DNA of 64,000 nucleotides from Isoetes taiwanensis (taxonomy: Eukaryota > Streptophyta > Lycopodiopsida > Isoetales > Isoetaceae). Position numbers and translations under genes: made by a program. Location of the stretch: NCBI GenBank assembly GCA_021234155.1, contig JAJEKV010000021.1, forward strand, positions 14,695,760-14,759,759, read 5' to 3'. The notes beneath the pieces were generated by a model. That model searched no databases, was not told where the DNA came from, and worked only from the letters and a program-made list of their open reading frames with translations. The first letter of the stretch is position 1. Every line of letters begins with the position of its first letter. Shown here piece after piece: positions 1 through 13,782 of the stretch.

Positions 1-124
1 GGAGGGGGTAAGATAGCAATCCAGTAGCGTATGAAATTTCTTTTGATTGTGGATCATGAGGTGTATAATATTGCATTTTATTTTGCTGATCATTCAGGCC
101 TATCATTGTCCGTTGGTAATTCCC

Positions 125-391
125 GTCGCTTGATCGCCAAGGCCGCCTTGATCGCTGCCCTAGTCCTGTCACAAGAGCATCAGGCACCTCTTTTGCTTCT
201 CCTCTGTCTACTCTTGGTGCTCCGCCTGTTCCTCTTCCCTGTGGCACCCCTCGTTTGTTCATCACATTCTACGACCGTAATAATCATAGGGTTGAAACCT
301 GTTTTGCTCGTTTGGCATCTTCTCGCACTTCCTTGGCACTTCCTCATGCTCCTTCTCTCCCATCGGGGCCCCCTTCTCCTATTGCCCCTTA
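125..391 (+). pseudogene. Possible copia-type gag fragment
   Basis: In one forward frame this stretch reads a Pro/Ser-rich linker followed by a segment containing FYDRNNHRVETCF and then a stop near 391. The NH..E.C spacing resembles the second half of a CCHC zinc knuckle of copia-type gag, but the first two cysteines are absent. No protease, integrase or LTR is recognisable next to it, so at best it is a decayed scrap cut by the window edge. The assignment rests on one short motif and could be chance. Confidence 0.25.
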
Positions 392-499
392 AAATTTCCC
401 TCGTCCTTAGATGTGAGCACATTAATAGTTGCTCTTTAGCTGTCATAAATATTTAGCTGTGACCATCATTATTATTTTAACTCAATTGGTGGACCATGA

Positions 500-524
500 T
501 GTGTGTGTGTGTGTATATATATAC
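500..524. repeat. (TG)n(TA)n microsatellite
   Basis: A run of alternating TG followed by TA dinucleotides. Simple sequence with no gene context. Confidence 0.85.
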
Positions 525-559
525 AAGTTTTTGTACTATCAATGGGTATGTTAGCCATG

Positions 560-3500
560 TTTATGAAGATCTCGGAGTAAATTCCAAGCTTAAAAAGATC
601 AATATCTAAACCTGAATGTCAAGAATTAAGTTAGAAGATTTCACCATAAAGAATTTAGCGACATAGTTGACCCTATTGGGTGAAGATAAATAAAGAAGTT
701 TGCTCTAGTAAATAAAGAAAATAAAATTTGAACTTAACTCAAGCTATAGCTAAAAAGGTAAAGAATAGAATTATTAATCATGTCGAGCAAAATGACAAAA
801 GCAAAAACTCTATATAGGAACGTGAAATAATAAAATATTTTACAAAATCATAGTCAGCCCATCAAAATCGACATCCAATATCAATTGACTTAGGCTTAAG
901 ACTTAGAACACCCTTGACAATGAGTGCACATAGCATGCAAATAAAAAAGTTTACATAAACCTTATAGTAAGTAGACCAAAATTGAACAATTTCTAATCTC
1001 CAATAAGCATGAACTAAGCCTTAGTTTAGGTTGACAATAGCAATATCATCTGAGTTGGTTATTGCATATAACAGGGAGGACTGCATTAGACTCTACACAT
1101 TGGTACACATGAGACTATCGTTTAGAATATCTTAAATTATCATGTGTGTCTTCATATCTAAACCTAACGAAAATCATCATGCCAGAAGATGCAACTAATA
1201 TTTTGCTTAGCTCTAATTTTGGGGGTAACATATCCGAATGCCACAAAACATGGAAATCAACAGACTACTCCAAGGCCATGTTTAAGCACAAAACAAATTG
1301 CTCTAAATATTTTGGAACCCTTCCTTGTCCTACTTGTTTATGGCAACAACCTAAAATAATGCTCAGAAGTCCACAATGGGTGCCCATGTGCTGTTTTTAC
1401 GTTCATATTCATTTCTAAAGGCAGTCAAAATTTCAAATAATGAATTGGACAACCAAATTGAAATATTGTGCATATGCCATGAATGACTCACCAGACATAT
1501 GTAGGACGATGGATATATGCCCTTAGAAGATATAGCGTACCTTTGAAGACATAAAAAATGCAAGACACATTATAGCTTAAAAGATACATGGTAATTTATT
1601 ACGTGCAATGCCATCATTTGTAATAAAGATACCAAACAAACTATTCACATACATGCCTATGGAAAAAAGGTAACAAACTTCTTGCATCTTGTTTTAACGA
1701 AGGCAGGAACTACCCCTGGGAAATATTGGCCCAAAAAAATTGCATGTCATTAAAATGCATTCATATTGGCCACATATAGAAGTAGTGTGGTGGAACACTA
1801 CTTACAACAAGCTTCTCCAGACCCATAGGTTTGCAAAGCACGTGGTTGTCCTATACCATGTATAAACACAACATAGGCGGAAAGGCGAGAGATAAATTCA
1901 ATTGAACTTTTGTCTCTCTACTATAATAGCAAATTGTGCTTTTTATTAGTAACCATGTTCAAATTGAAATATATTGCTGCATAGCCTAAAACTCAAGAGA
2001 TGTAGAAATTAATGAGATAATTTCTCTAATTCACGGCATTGCAAATCAAAGTGACCCAGGACTCGAATAATCAAAGTCAACTTCAAGAATCAAGATAAAC
2101 GTGTAGAAATGAACGTGAAAGCCAAAGCCTAAAAGCCAAAGGTAGTTCAATGTTAACTTATTGAGTCAAAGTCCACTTCCAAATTCAAAGTCATCCATTA
2201 GAAGCCCAAGTCATATTGCAAAAGTTCTTGGGATTTTCTTATATTCAAAAATAGTATGGAGAATCCAAGGAGAACCATGCAAGGAAAAAGTCAAAATAAA
2301 CAAAACAAATTTTGTAGACATATTAAAAAAGAAACTTAAGGGATTTAGTATACGTGTTAAATTTGGTAATCTATATGTCTTTGAGCCAGTGGCATAGCAT
2401 GATTCTAGAATATACAATCCAGAAGCTAGGTTATAGTGCTGATGATTCTATTATCTAGATAACTAGTGCAACCACAATTATCACTATATAACAATAATCC
2501 ATTCGCATGCACTTGCAGCCTAATCAATTTGTGAGTGTTAATTCATTCAAAAGCGGTTGCATTCCCAATCATCTCAATTTTGAGCCCAATGTCTTCTAGT
2601 TCAAAGTTAAGGACGTCACAATATGCAGAATAATTTGAGAATTTGATGAGCATCATGCTAGGTAACTTCGTTGACCATGTCGTCCCTTGACTATTAAAAA
2701 GTTCAAAACTCTTAACTGCAACGTTTGCATTGCTAACAACCCTAAGTATGCCTTTCAACCGCCCAAGATCAACGTTTTAAAAATTCAATGTTTCGTATAA
2801 GATACAACATATGCTTTGCTAGGAACTTAAAAGAAAAGGGGCAATGCTCGAAAAATCATATTTATATAAGCCATATTTGATGTTTCATTAAGGCAAATTT
2901 GTAGATTAAGTTGTTTTATTAGGTTGATCAATCTATAGGCACCCATATGGCAAATAACATATCAGAAGAGCATCTCAAGGAATATCTTTCAACTCGAAAT
3001 GAGGCTCATTTGTCATCCTAACAAGATCAAAGATCTTCCCAAGATGCCTAATGTGGCAAATTTAAACAGGTAAATATGAACGTTCTACTTCGACCAGAAT
3101 AAAACCCCGCATGTGTTCTTCCACAACTTCCATCTACATCTACAACAGTGTACTAATTAAAGAATGCAAAAACAACCCTTAAACTAATATTGAGGTGACA
3201 AGTCTATTACATTGATTTAGAAGAATAAATTATGGGGAAAACTATGCAAGGCAAGGGGCTAATACTATTGGGACAACTAAGTGAATGGGAAATATGAATG
3301 CATACTATGCAACTTAACCCAACTTGCAAAATGAATTTTGGCTCACCTTGTGCAATTCTAACGTTGGAATATCAACAAGGGTATATCTATGAATTACTAG
3401 ACTCACGTTGGGAACAAATGCATATATTCCATTGCACTAGTGAATAAAGATACATCGAAATGGGCACTGGATGCCTTTGCCTTTACTTACGTTACTAAGT

Positions 3501-5880
3501 TTTATTGCATACGCAACCATAGATCCTAAAAATATTTGTTCAATATCTTAATATAGTACATTTTTTTTGAATAACCAATTCAAGCTACCATTTGTTTGTG
3601 TCAAATGAGAACACATGCACATATGCCAGATCTTATCATTCCTTGTCATAATGCAACGGCATTAAAATAAAGTGCCAGAGCATATCACACCATGGCTCTC
3701 AGGACACATGCACATATTGACTCAACAACATAGTCAGCTCGCACTTACGGCTCTTCTTTTTGTTAGATGGCTACGTCCAAGGGTTTCAGTAGGTTTCACA
3801 TTTCTCTAAAGAAAGCATACTTGCATACAGCTGCATTTTTCCACCAAACAATTAACAAGTAAATAGTTGTCAGCCAGCAATACTGAAACTCACTCAGTTC
3901 TGATAAACATGTGCATGCAAATAATTTCCTGCAGCATTTTGCATCATTGCAGCACAGATCTGAAGGGTTGCTTACCCTCTCCTAAACCTGATCAACCACT
4001 AAATTGCAGAACAAATTTCCAATTAAATAACATCTATGAGATGATTACACTCCATGAATAATTGACTTATCCAAGTGTGCCAAATTCAGAGTTATCCAAG
4101 TGTTGTCAAATTTATTATCACCTATGCATGCAGTAGATAAAATGAAGTAAACATGTTCAGTATCTGAACAGCAATCATCTTCGACATTGCCTCATCAAGC
4201 CAAGGATTGATGAATTCACCACGGACCAGTGTACTGCCAATCTTAAGAAACCGTGGCAAGCCTCTTCTGATGCACACACTTGAATTTGTGGATTGCTGTC
4301 ATGCATAAAATAGCTCTGAGGGAAAACATGTAGCGAGGTTTACAAATTTCGTACAACTCCACTATCACCATCGAAGAGCTATGTATCACGAATCATGACG
4401 GCTAAGGCTATGGATCAACTTCAACAAAAATTTCAATTTGTTCCCCATTTTCTCGATAGCAACAAAAATTCAGTACGCAAATTGGAATGCCTTGATTAAA
4501 GCTGCAGAAAATTGGATAGCGTCCTAGAGCATCCGTGTAAAACATAAATTGCACTTCATCTTATCCAAATTGTTTATGGTACCCATGATCACTAAAAGTG
4601 GGAAAGCGTAAGCCCGGTTCCATAATGTGAGACAACTGCGAGAGGGGCCAGAACCAACGGATAGCATCGGTCCAAGAACACGCAAATAACATGCACCAAA
4701 ATTACCCATTAAAAGAGACAAAAAGCCAATTCAAATGTAGCTTTCTTTAGAGCAACTTCACTAATTTGAATTATCAATATGCCTAACTAATTTAACTCTT
4801 TTGAACAAAAATAAATCAAATTAGAATTCCTTGAAGAAGATCCGGCTGGTTTTGCCCACGGATGAACAACACCTCATGTGCATATCAAATGCCATCTGAC
4901 CTCATGTTCCTATTTGCGGACATGGATTCACGACCTCTATCCTTCAAGCTTGTTTAAGGGTCGCCACAAGATGCACTTAATAGAAGAAGAATTGATACAA
5001 CCCCACACAAACAATACCGGGTTTGTGCTCATCATGTCTTTCTAGAGTAAATGAAACACATTCTCTGTCGGAATAAGCAGATTTTTCAACCAAAACATAC
5101 ACGATAAGCGCCCCTCTGATTTCTTTTAATATCAAATCCTTTCTAAAGTAATTTTCTCGACCTTAATGACTTGGCATGGTCCAAAAAACATATCACGTAT
5201 TCAAGCTTGCAGCTTTTTGAACAATGCATTTGAATTGTACATTTTTCCTCTTTTGTGCCTCCTCATCCACCAACTATCCCCTTGTCTTCTTAGCTATCAA
5301 CTCTTCAGCCTAAATTGAAGAAGAAATAGTTAATAAAACCAATATATTTTATAATACACCCAACCTATACCTTTCTCTGCACATTTGCTGCTGTAGGATA
5401 ATTCCTCCGGCGTTCCTCTTGCCACCTTCTGATCTTTTCAATTGGGCTAAAATATCATGTGCCGGAATGGTATATCAATAAAACCAGATTAATCCTAAAT
5501 GACAATCATAAAATAGCGATAATGCCTAGGGGAGCTGAAGCACCGAAGATTCCAGAATGGGTTAACCTTTCGAACTGCAATGCTCGTAATAAGAATTAAA
5601 ATTTGCTCCATCAATGGGGGTGCGGTCCATTAATCGTGTGGCGTATAAATGTATTTCTAAGATTATCAATTAGATGCATATGCAGCATAATTATGATGGC
5701 AGAAAGCCTGTCTGTCCAAACCAAACTCAGAAATAGTGCGGCTATGAACATATGAACACATCCATAAAAAGTGTTTAGCTTGTGAAGCAACCTGGAACTG
5801 TTCTAGGTATCAACTAAAACTTATATGTACAGAGCTTATTCATCAAGGACGAACAACTACGTCTTTTCTATTTCATTCTT
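560..5880. other. AT-rich DNA without a recognisable gene
   Basis: No open frame here is longer than about 90 codons and none shows a family I recognise. On the minus strand, about 4180-4290 reads GLPRFLKIGSTLVRGEFIN and onward with protein-like composition, so it could be an isolated exon, but I could not connect it to other exons. I see no LTR, terminal inverted repeat or RNA gene. Confidence 0.4.
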
Positions 5881-6099
5881 CTCTCTGGCTCTCTCTCCTA
5901 GATCTTTAAAAATGTTAACATGGTTAAGTGTTCTGGAGAACGAGAGAGGCAGTTCAAAAGTGTTTTTTGGCTGGAGGGCTGACTAGATCTATAAGCTCCG
6001 TTTGGCGTGAGATATTGGTAAGAGTACTAGAAGAAGAGATGATGTTTCGCCATGCAGATACCTTATGCTCTGAAGCACTTTTTGTCATGGGCCACATAA

Positions 6100-7045
6100 T
6101 GTTTTGTTTGCCCATTAGTCATGATGCAATGACTCTAAGAAAATCAATGAAATATCACCAACTACAACATCTAAATGGTCTAATAATAGTGTTCCAACAA
6201 TATTTATGCGATCAAAGCCTCAACTATCAAAATCATTTACACACTTATAGGTTTCTTTGCGGGCTTGTGCAAGATTGAAAGATATTGAAAGAGGGCGTTG
6301 GTTTCATATTCACATTAGTAAAATCAAACTTGGCAAAGACATCTCTGTTATCAATGCATTAGCGGACATGTATATCAAATGTAGTTGCCCTACGAGAGCC
6401 GCGGGATGCCTTTAACCGATTAATGCATTAGAGATGTTTTGTCCTACAAATTTTTACTTGCGGGATATATTGAAAATGGGTGCGATTGTGAAGCCATGCG
6501 ATGCTAACAACAAATGCGAGGATGAGTGCTTATCTCCTAGTGTCGTTTACATCACGAAAGCTTGAAGTAGATTCTGACTATATAGCTAGAGGTCGAGGAG
6601 TTCATGCGGATATTACGCAAATGGGATTTGAAGGATATTTACATTGAAAATAGTTTGGTTGACATGTATGCCAAATCACGCGGGTCATTTAGAGAAACAC
6701 CACGAAGTTTTTGACAATTTGTTGTTCCAAAGTGTAGTTTCATGGACAGCAATAATTGGAGGATATGCCAGCCGTCAATGTAATCACAATCTTGCATTGC
6801 TTTTGGCGAGATGAAATAGAATGGCATATCACGGATGTTGTTACATTTATTTGTTGCTTAAGGCTGCGGTAGCTTCGGGGACCATAAATCAGGCGAGGAA
6901 GGATTCATGCGGATATTGTACAAAGGGATCTGAAGAAAGACAACTTTGTACTTGCAATGCTGATTGACATGTATTCAAAATGTGGCTCTCTTTTAGAAGC
7001 ACAAAAGTGTTTGACAAACTCCTGTTGGGGATGTGGTGTCATGAA
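6100..7045 (+). pseudogene. Decayed pentatricopeptide repeat (PPR) protein gene
   Basis: Read across three frames, this stretch shows a chain of PPR motifs of the plant PLS type. Around 6600-6770 lie GRGVHADITQ, NSLVDMYAKS and a segment equivalent to the usual VSWTAIIGGYA. Around 6890-7010 lie GRIHADIVQRDLKKDNFV, LIDMYSKCG and LLEAQK. Such proteins normally bind organellar RNA in mitochondria or plastids and act in RNA editing or processing. Here at least six frameshifts and stops separate the motifs, the start is missing and no E or DYW tail is seen, so the locus is dead. An upstream open frame from about 5928 may be its remnant N-terminus. The PPR call is firm; subclass and target cannot be told. 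Confidence 0.8.
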
Positions 7046-7049
7046 TAAA

Positions 7050-8280
7050 GGCAGTTTCTTTGAACTTTTATCTTACCCAATTCAGGGTCCCAATATGTTA
7101 GAAGTGCTCCGGCTCCACAAATCTAGATAAACATTCCCATCAAGATCACACTCAAATAAATGCGAAGCTCATAATGAATATGTTTTCTCCATAATATTAT
7201 AAGATAATGATCAATTTTTTTTCACTGCGGATTGTGGCATACCTCGCATTGCAGCCGAATCCTATGATATTCCAAATAAAATGCGGGATGCCTTTAGATG
7301 TTGCTGATGTCTTGCTAAAATGGATCAATAGCTCAAAAAGACTCTGCACAGAAAAAATAAAGATACAAATGTATAAAATGTATTGTCAGGAAATTTCCAA
7401 TTATTCTGAGCAAACACCATACGCTAGATCATGTCTTGCGAAGATATTGTTTATTCAAACAAAAGAGATAGTAGAAACACCTTGAAGGAAACAGATCCTC
7501 GAAATCATACCGGGAGAAAGGATAAAGAGATCATGATTAGAGTGATTAGATCAAAATCAGGCCATCCACAACATGTTAATGAATTAATGCAGGGCTTTTA
7601 AAATGGAAAATGACAATGGCTATCCTAGCAAGTGAAACAAAACATAGCAAGACCTTAACCTACAGAGTGCAACATCGTTATCTAAGATCAAGGGAAGAAA
7701 GGAATACCTTGACAGTGGCTTCTATTGAACAGAAGCATGTCGGAACACTGAAACCAGTTTCATCCTTCTAAATCCTATGTGTTTATGAATGAGAACAGTG
7801 GTTGCACGAATCATTTTAATAAATTAGAGTAGCACGTTTCCACCAAGCAAGGCAACCAGGGCATCTTGGCAAGATATTTGCACATTGAAACCTTCAATAC
7901 CTACACAAATACAAACACAAGACAAATACCATCAACATTTATCACCTTCTTAAGAAATTTGAGAAAAGTAGGATCTATACCTCCAGAGAAGAGATTCGTT
8001 AGAAAAGTATGCAATAAGTCCAACACTTTCAATGCATGCAGTCTGTCCAGTGCCAACAGCCCCACTGGCCCCACAGACGGGCAACAACCAAATCATGCTT
8101 GCATTGCGTTTACCTCACAGCTATCAAGGATCATAGGATCAATCCTTGCTACATTTATTTCCCACCATTAGCGGATAAAGCTCGTGACTCTGCCAAAATG
8201 TGAACATTACAGCTAAATCTTTGCAAAGATTTTAAAGCGCAAATATGAAATGATTCGTCTCTGAAGTTAGATTAGCTGAA
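7050..8280. other. No recognisable gene
   Basis: AT-rich DNA with short open frames on both strands. On the minus strand at about 8290-8340 a possible splice donor follows a frame ending NVYLVVDG, and another possible exon lies at about 8115-8160. I could not assemble these into a gene or name a family. Confidence 0.35.
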
Positions 8281-8449
8281 GCAAACTTACCATCCACCAC
8301 CAGATAGACATTGGGTCGAATCTGCAGAAATGCCCTGCCGCATGACGCCATGCCCAAAGCTTCTGTGTGTCGATGATGACCCCTTCCTACTCGTCCTAAT
8401 CCTGCATTCATCTGCTACTTCTCCTCTGCTCGACATGAAATAGACACAC

Positions 8450-9290
8450 GCTCTAAACTTGGTCCGAAATTTTGAAAGGGCCGACGAGGCTTGAAACACC
8501 TTCAGAGAAAAAAATTAGACGCACAAATAATGGGAGCACATCGGTCTTCTATGGGATACCTGCGACCTACACATGCCGTAGCTGCCACAACTCTGATGCA
8601 TATCGACCAGACCAAATATTACAATGCATTTCAAAGACATTTTTTCTGTTGCCTAAAATACTTCGTTACGGCCATGTCGTTGGCCTTTTTTGCCATATCT
8701 CTGCGTTTCTGTCTCCAAAGGAAATACAATAAGAGAAAACTAGAACTGGATGAAAGGAGCCATGGCAATGGCGTTACTCTGTTTGCCGTAGCTCGCCATT
8801 TCTGTGTCGGACGAAAATACAATAAGAATTCCACACAAACTGGCTACTTTTTAGACCAAATCGGCCCCAATCCACATTGCTTGCAAGCCCACGGAGGAAA
8901 AAAAGTGGAGCTGACTGCCCTGCTCCTTCTACAGACATCGTGTGAAGAACAAAGAATCGCCCCAAGTAATAAAGAACGAGAGCATGCAAATGGCCCCAAC
9001 TGGTCGAATGTGCTGCCGTTGCCGGATCCGCCCATGATGATACCTCTCTACTCTGCAATATTATCTGCAAAAAGGGAAATGAAAGTGTTAGATTATGCAA
9101 TGCAAGGATCAAGAAATTTGGAAAAGGCCCCAAGCTTGGAGACCAGAGCAGCAAAACCCACCGATTTTCGGCAATGTAGTTAGAGCTGAGGCGATTAACC
9201 TTCGTCGTTTTAAATGAAGAAGGCTCAGCTCCGGCGTGAGAACAGAGGAAAGCAAATGCCGATAATGCACAGCCCATTCGTCCAAAATCG
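8450..9290. other. Overlapping unnamed open frames on both strands
   Basis: A 230-codon frame on the plus strand (8491-9183) overlaps a 167-codon frame on the minus strand (9277-8774). Neither has a domain, signal peptide or repeat that I recognise. The minus-strand product starts with a hydrophobic stretch (MGCALSAFAFLCSHAGA) that could be chance. Base composition is less AT-rich than the surroundings, which makes long chance frames likelier. This could be the 5' part of an intron-containing gene. I would not call either a gene without transcript support. Confidence 0.2.
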
Positions 9291-9719
9291 AAATCTAGAA
9301 TTTTCGTAGGTGTCCACCTTTTATTTTTATATATTTTTAGCGCGCTCCCTTGAAACGTTATTTTTTGCCTCTAAAATCTTCCAAGTTACACTTCTATCAC
9401 ACTGCCACGTTTCACAAGAAACAAATCCATATTAATTTGGGTAATAAATGACGTGCCACGTTTCTAAAGATGATCTTTAACCCTTTCAAAAGTCTACATT
9501 TGTCCTTAGGCCTAACCACTTATTTATCGTGTTATTTTATAGGCATTCAATTACCTTGCCACCTCACAATATCAGCAATTAAATGTCATGCCACCTCACC
9601 ATATAATTAAATGAGCCTTTTTCCATCACATCACTTTTATATGGACGGTGGAGATTTTGCTTTTTTTTTTAATCTAACGGGTGAAATCAAAAGCCCCAAA
9701 TAAGGGGGATGATTGGGGA

Positions 9720-10030
9720 TCATGATGTGGCTTCATCTCGGCCGTTGGATCTCATAATCTGGACCGTTAAGACGGCGACACCTCGGGTTACAAAAAGGGG
9801 GCAGCTTATCCCTTATATATATACAATTATATAAGTGTACCAAACGTATCTAGAGATTTTGGTGTCGCCGCCTGGACCGTCCAGATCTGAGATCTGATGG
9901 CCCTGGTGGAGCCACCTCAATCCACCCCAAGTGTACCAAATGTACATAAAGATTTTTGTGCGACCGAGGTGTGTCGTGCGGACCGTCCATCTCGGATCTG
10001 GGGCGGCTCACGTCAAAAGCCCCAATTGAT
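9720..10030 (+). repeat. Two diverged tandem copies of a GC-richer repeat
   Basis: Two units start at about 9833 and 9929 with gtgtaccaaacgtat and gtgtaccaaatgtac. Both continue through a ggaccgtcc block followed by a tct(g/c)(a/g)gatc block. A third diverged copy of the second half lies at about 16024-16085. The surrounding text has the composition of a dispersed transposon end, but I find no terminal repeats. Confidence 0.6.
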
Positions 10031-10129
10031 TTCTCCTAGAATCTCTTCGATGTGTAGCATTGCTCTTAGTCTCCGCACCAACCCGGTCGCCATGGCCAAG
10101 CCTGCGTGGGCGTGATTCTAAGGTAAGTT

Positions 10130-10540
10130 TGGTCCTCTATTGTGATGAAATCGCGGCATTTTGTTTCTATTTACAAGCGGCAAGATGATATGGCGGGGAT
10201 TGTTTTAAAAAGGAGTGCCTGGCATTGATCCGGATTGGGTTACGCAAGCGGATGCTTTCGGATTTGTATGGGATGAAGATGCTTTCGGTTTGTATGGGAA
10301 CCCTAAGCGGTGACCGGCTTTCTTTGGATCGACCTTGACATGCAACTATGGTTTGGCTACAACTTTGTGCTTCCCTACGGTTGGCATCACCATTCTGTTT
10401 ATTTTAATCTTTCCATGATGTCCTTACTCGTGTTTAGTTATCTATGGTTCTCTTGTTGTATCATGCATTGTCACTACGTACATGTGGAACTAGGTTGCAT
10501 CTGAGTTCATCAAGCTTATATGTTTTGAAGTATTTGTCGA
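10130..10540. other. No recognisable gene
   Basis: Short open frames only. Nothing family-like seen. Confidence 0.4.
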
Positions 10541-10826
10541 GCTTATGCGAGGTAATTTAAGTAGTTGCCATAGGGTGAGAGTTTCTCAACTTGAAAATTA
10601 AGTTAATATTTGGCCGGCTAAAATGTGGTCATGTAAGTTACGAGCGATTTCTATGGCCTCCATTTGTATAGCCAAAAAGTTTTGAGCTTATGCGGAGGTA
10701 ATTTAAGTAGTTGCCATAGGGTGAGAGTTCCTCAACTTGAAAATTAAGTTAACCAACTGGCCGGCTAAAATGTGGTCATGTAAGTTACGAGCAGATTCTA
10801 TGGCCTCAATTTGTATAGCCAAAGTT
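10541..10826 (+). repeat. Tandem duplication, 2 x about 145 bp
   Basis: The segment beginning gcttatgcgaggtaattt at 10541 recurs at 10686 with few differences, through ttgtatagccaaa at each end. The offset is about 145 bp. The main difference is around the ttggccggctaaaatg block. A simple local duplication outside any gene I can see. Confidence 0.9.
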
Positions 10827-13330
10827 TCTTTGTGTTTACGGAAAGATCACCAAAGAGGAGTCTCAATCCCATTTTTTATGTTACTTCTACGGTCTTTTAT
10901 TTATTGCTAACTTATTTTCCCTCTCGAGATTGGGTTTTATCTTAAACTTCTTCATGAAACATTGTACATAGTGAGATCCCATGAGCCCTAAGAATTCATA
11001 AAGCGTTTTTGTTGTTTATCCAGTTATCTGTCGGGCGGGGGAAGATCTTACTTCGTGTTGAGATCGTGCAAGTAGTGGTCCTCTAACATCTAATGGAAAC
11101 ACGTTAGAGTCTTTGCATGGCAAATAGATCGTCGGTTCTAGCAAGATCATCCTTAGGCGAGTTTTCTGCTTTTTTATCTATAGTTTTACTAGAAGCACGT
11201 AAATCTAATAAGCGCTTTGAATGCCATATGGCAATCACCGAGGAAATAATGATGGAGGTGAAGATGAGTCAAATGGTGTTGTTCAAAGGAAAGGGCGATT
11301 TTCCGTCTTTCTCATGAGATGTTGGTCAAAAAAGTCTTGCATGTTTTCCTATACCAATTTCGTTAAGAGAGCTTCATCCCATGACGTTTTTGATGTAGGA
11401 CGTGGTGGCTGTTTTAAATGCTCGGAAACCAGTGGCATCTCCAATTCATAAATCTGCAAGTGTTGGAGAAGTAATAACAAAATGTGGCTTTCATAAAGGA
11501 CATTAGTTTCTCAGTGCGGTGAGTCTGTAAAAGTGGACTTTAAGAGTCTAGCTCCTTAAGTGGTTATCACTGTATTTGGATGCTTGAGCCGAGTTATGAA
11601 GGAAGTACACTTTAGTGCACCAAAGAGCACCACATCATGGTAAAAAATGATTTGGTTTAGATGTCTTCATTTGAGTTGCTGAAATCAGGCTTTCTCATAG
11701 TTATGGGTTTGTAGTGGCTCTGAACCTGACTCTAGGATCCATTGACAGAATTAGTTGTGGAATTAAAGGCCATCATATATGTCATGAGGAAGAAAGTGTG
11801 CCTTCAAAAAACTGATGAGTTCGATTAGGTATTGATTTATTTGAGAATTCGTCATTTTATATTTTGTTGGAGATGTCATTGTAGGCCTGCTTGAATATTG
11901 TTGTTATTCCCACAGTTGAAAGGGACTTCTACCATGGATATAGTAGTGAGGTATCATGTCAATTAATATCAGCGAAAACCATTTCTGTAGGCATAAGATG
12001 TTATGGCAAAGGCAGATAAATGAGCATGCATATTAAAATGAAGCAGACCAAGTATGAAATTGCATATTTGATGAATGATCACTTGTGTTCTTTTTTCAGT
12101 TCGCAAATCAAATCTCTTACATATAGATCTGAAATTGTATTTATACATGGCGTTTTCCGTTATATTTTGGAGCAGTGAAAGATCTACACAGAATCAGTTT
12201 GTCTATAATATCTGCTACACATAGTTTGAATTTAGAGGAGGCAAGGAACTTTATGTCTTGCATGATTCAAAGCGCAAAGGCTGTGATTGTATATGTTATG
12301 GTGCATGATTCTATTTCTTATTTGTATTTATTTGTGAAATGCGTGTGTTTGTTGACTGCGAGGCTTTGGTCACCTGAGATCTACATAGCTAGATGTACAT
12401 GTCTGTTGTGGTGGGCGGAACATCTTCATGAATTTGTAAGGACACAGACATCTTCATGAATTTGTAAGGTATAGAAACTTTTGCTTGCTTTATTTGCAAG
12501 TCAGCTGAATTATGATTTCTTTTTGTTCTTGCATGGCATTTTCCTTTGTCCGTTTACCATTGGAACGATGTTGTTTGTTTTGTCCATTTACATTTGCTTT
12601 TGTTTTAAAATCCAAAACACAGGGGGTTGCAATGCGTGTAAATGAGAGATAATGTTTCTTTATAGAATAATTGCTATGATATGTTTTATTCTATGCCAAA
12701 CCACTTTATTATTCAATCTACAATTGGCTTTAATGTCGTTTGCACATCAGTGAAGAAATGATCCAAGTCCTGCAAATAGATTCCCGATGTGCGTGCAACT
12801 AGAACTTGATGTTGATTTGCATTTATTTTTGTCTTGGAAGGCATTGATTATTGAACTTGTCTAAAGAAAGAGGTGTTGCCAATATAGCGAGAGTGAGGCA
12901 TCCAATTCCTTAACTTCACAGAATTTACTGTATATTGGGAGACCTTAACCATATCCAACACAGGAATGTGGCCTCTGCAGTCAGAATTGCATTATGGAGC
13001 ATACCATTAGCATGCACTCTCTACAACACATGTTAAGTAAGTATGCTTTAACTGTTGGCTTCTATTGTTATGCTACGAGGAGCAATATGATGTACAGAGA
13101 TTGTGCAGGGAATTAACTACTCGAAAATTAAGTTTCTTCTTAGTGCTCGTCGTCAAATTTCATTTTGTAGCTGGTTTTACCCTTTAGGCACAATGCATTC
13201 CTTCTTTTGATGTTTTTGTGTCATCTTCTTTATGTGTCACCTACGAATATCATAAGCATATTCTCCATTTTTGTTTGTTTGTGCATGCATTTTTATGACG
13301 GTTTTGAATGATGTGTAGACTCCATATACT
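10827..13330. other. No recognisable gene
   Basis: Mostly T-rich DNA with short open frames. A 28-bp direct repeat (catcttcatgaatttgtaag) occurs at about 12421-12470. No family-like protein was seen in any frame. Confidence 0.4.
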
Positions 13331-13337
13331 CACGTGA

Positions 13338-13782
13338 GGAAGATTCGGGCTTTCTAACTATCACTAATTTTCATGTATACATCTGGTAAAACTCTAGAAA
13401 TTTTGGGTGGATTACCTTTGCATCATCAATTCGAAATCCCTTATTTTAAATGCAAAAATGTGCCTTGCATACTCTTCAAATTATCTTTGTTCTTATGCCA
13501 TTGTTTCCATAACATGACTGATTTTATACTCCCTCACAAATCTTTGACATAGGCTATACTACGTGGCAGAAGATTCCGGGCTTTCTAACTATCACTAATT
13601 TTCATGTATACATCTGGTAAAACTCTAGAAATTTTGGGTGGATTACCTTTGCATCATCAATTCCGAAATCCCTTATTTTAAATGCAAAAATGTGCCTTGC
13701 ATACTCTTCAAATTATGCTGTTCTTATGCCATTGTTTCCATAACATGAGTGATTTTATACTCCCTCACAAATCTTTGACATG
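13338..13782 (+). repeat. Tandem duplication, 2 x about 225 bp
   Basis: The segment starting agattcgggctttctaact at 13341 recurs at 13571, with an offset of about 230 bp. Both copies run through ctccctcacaaatctttgac near 13550 and 13780. The copies differ by a few substitutions and small indels, so the event is fairly recent. No gene is involved. Confidence 0.9.

Noticed and set aside
8040-8110. P-loop-like minus-strand peptide GASGAVGTGQT
   Set aside because: The essential lysine is absent (Q instead), the frame is short and no Walker B or flanking family blocks follow.
8491-9183. 230-codon plus-strand open frame as a gene
   Set aside because: No domain, an equally long frame exists on the other strand, and the composition is not clearly coding. 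Kept only as an unnamed region.
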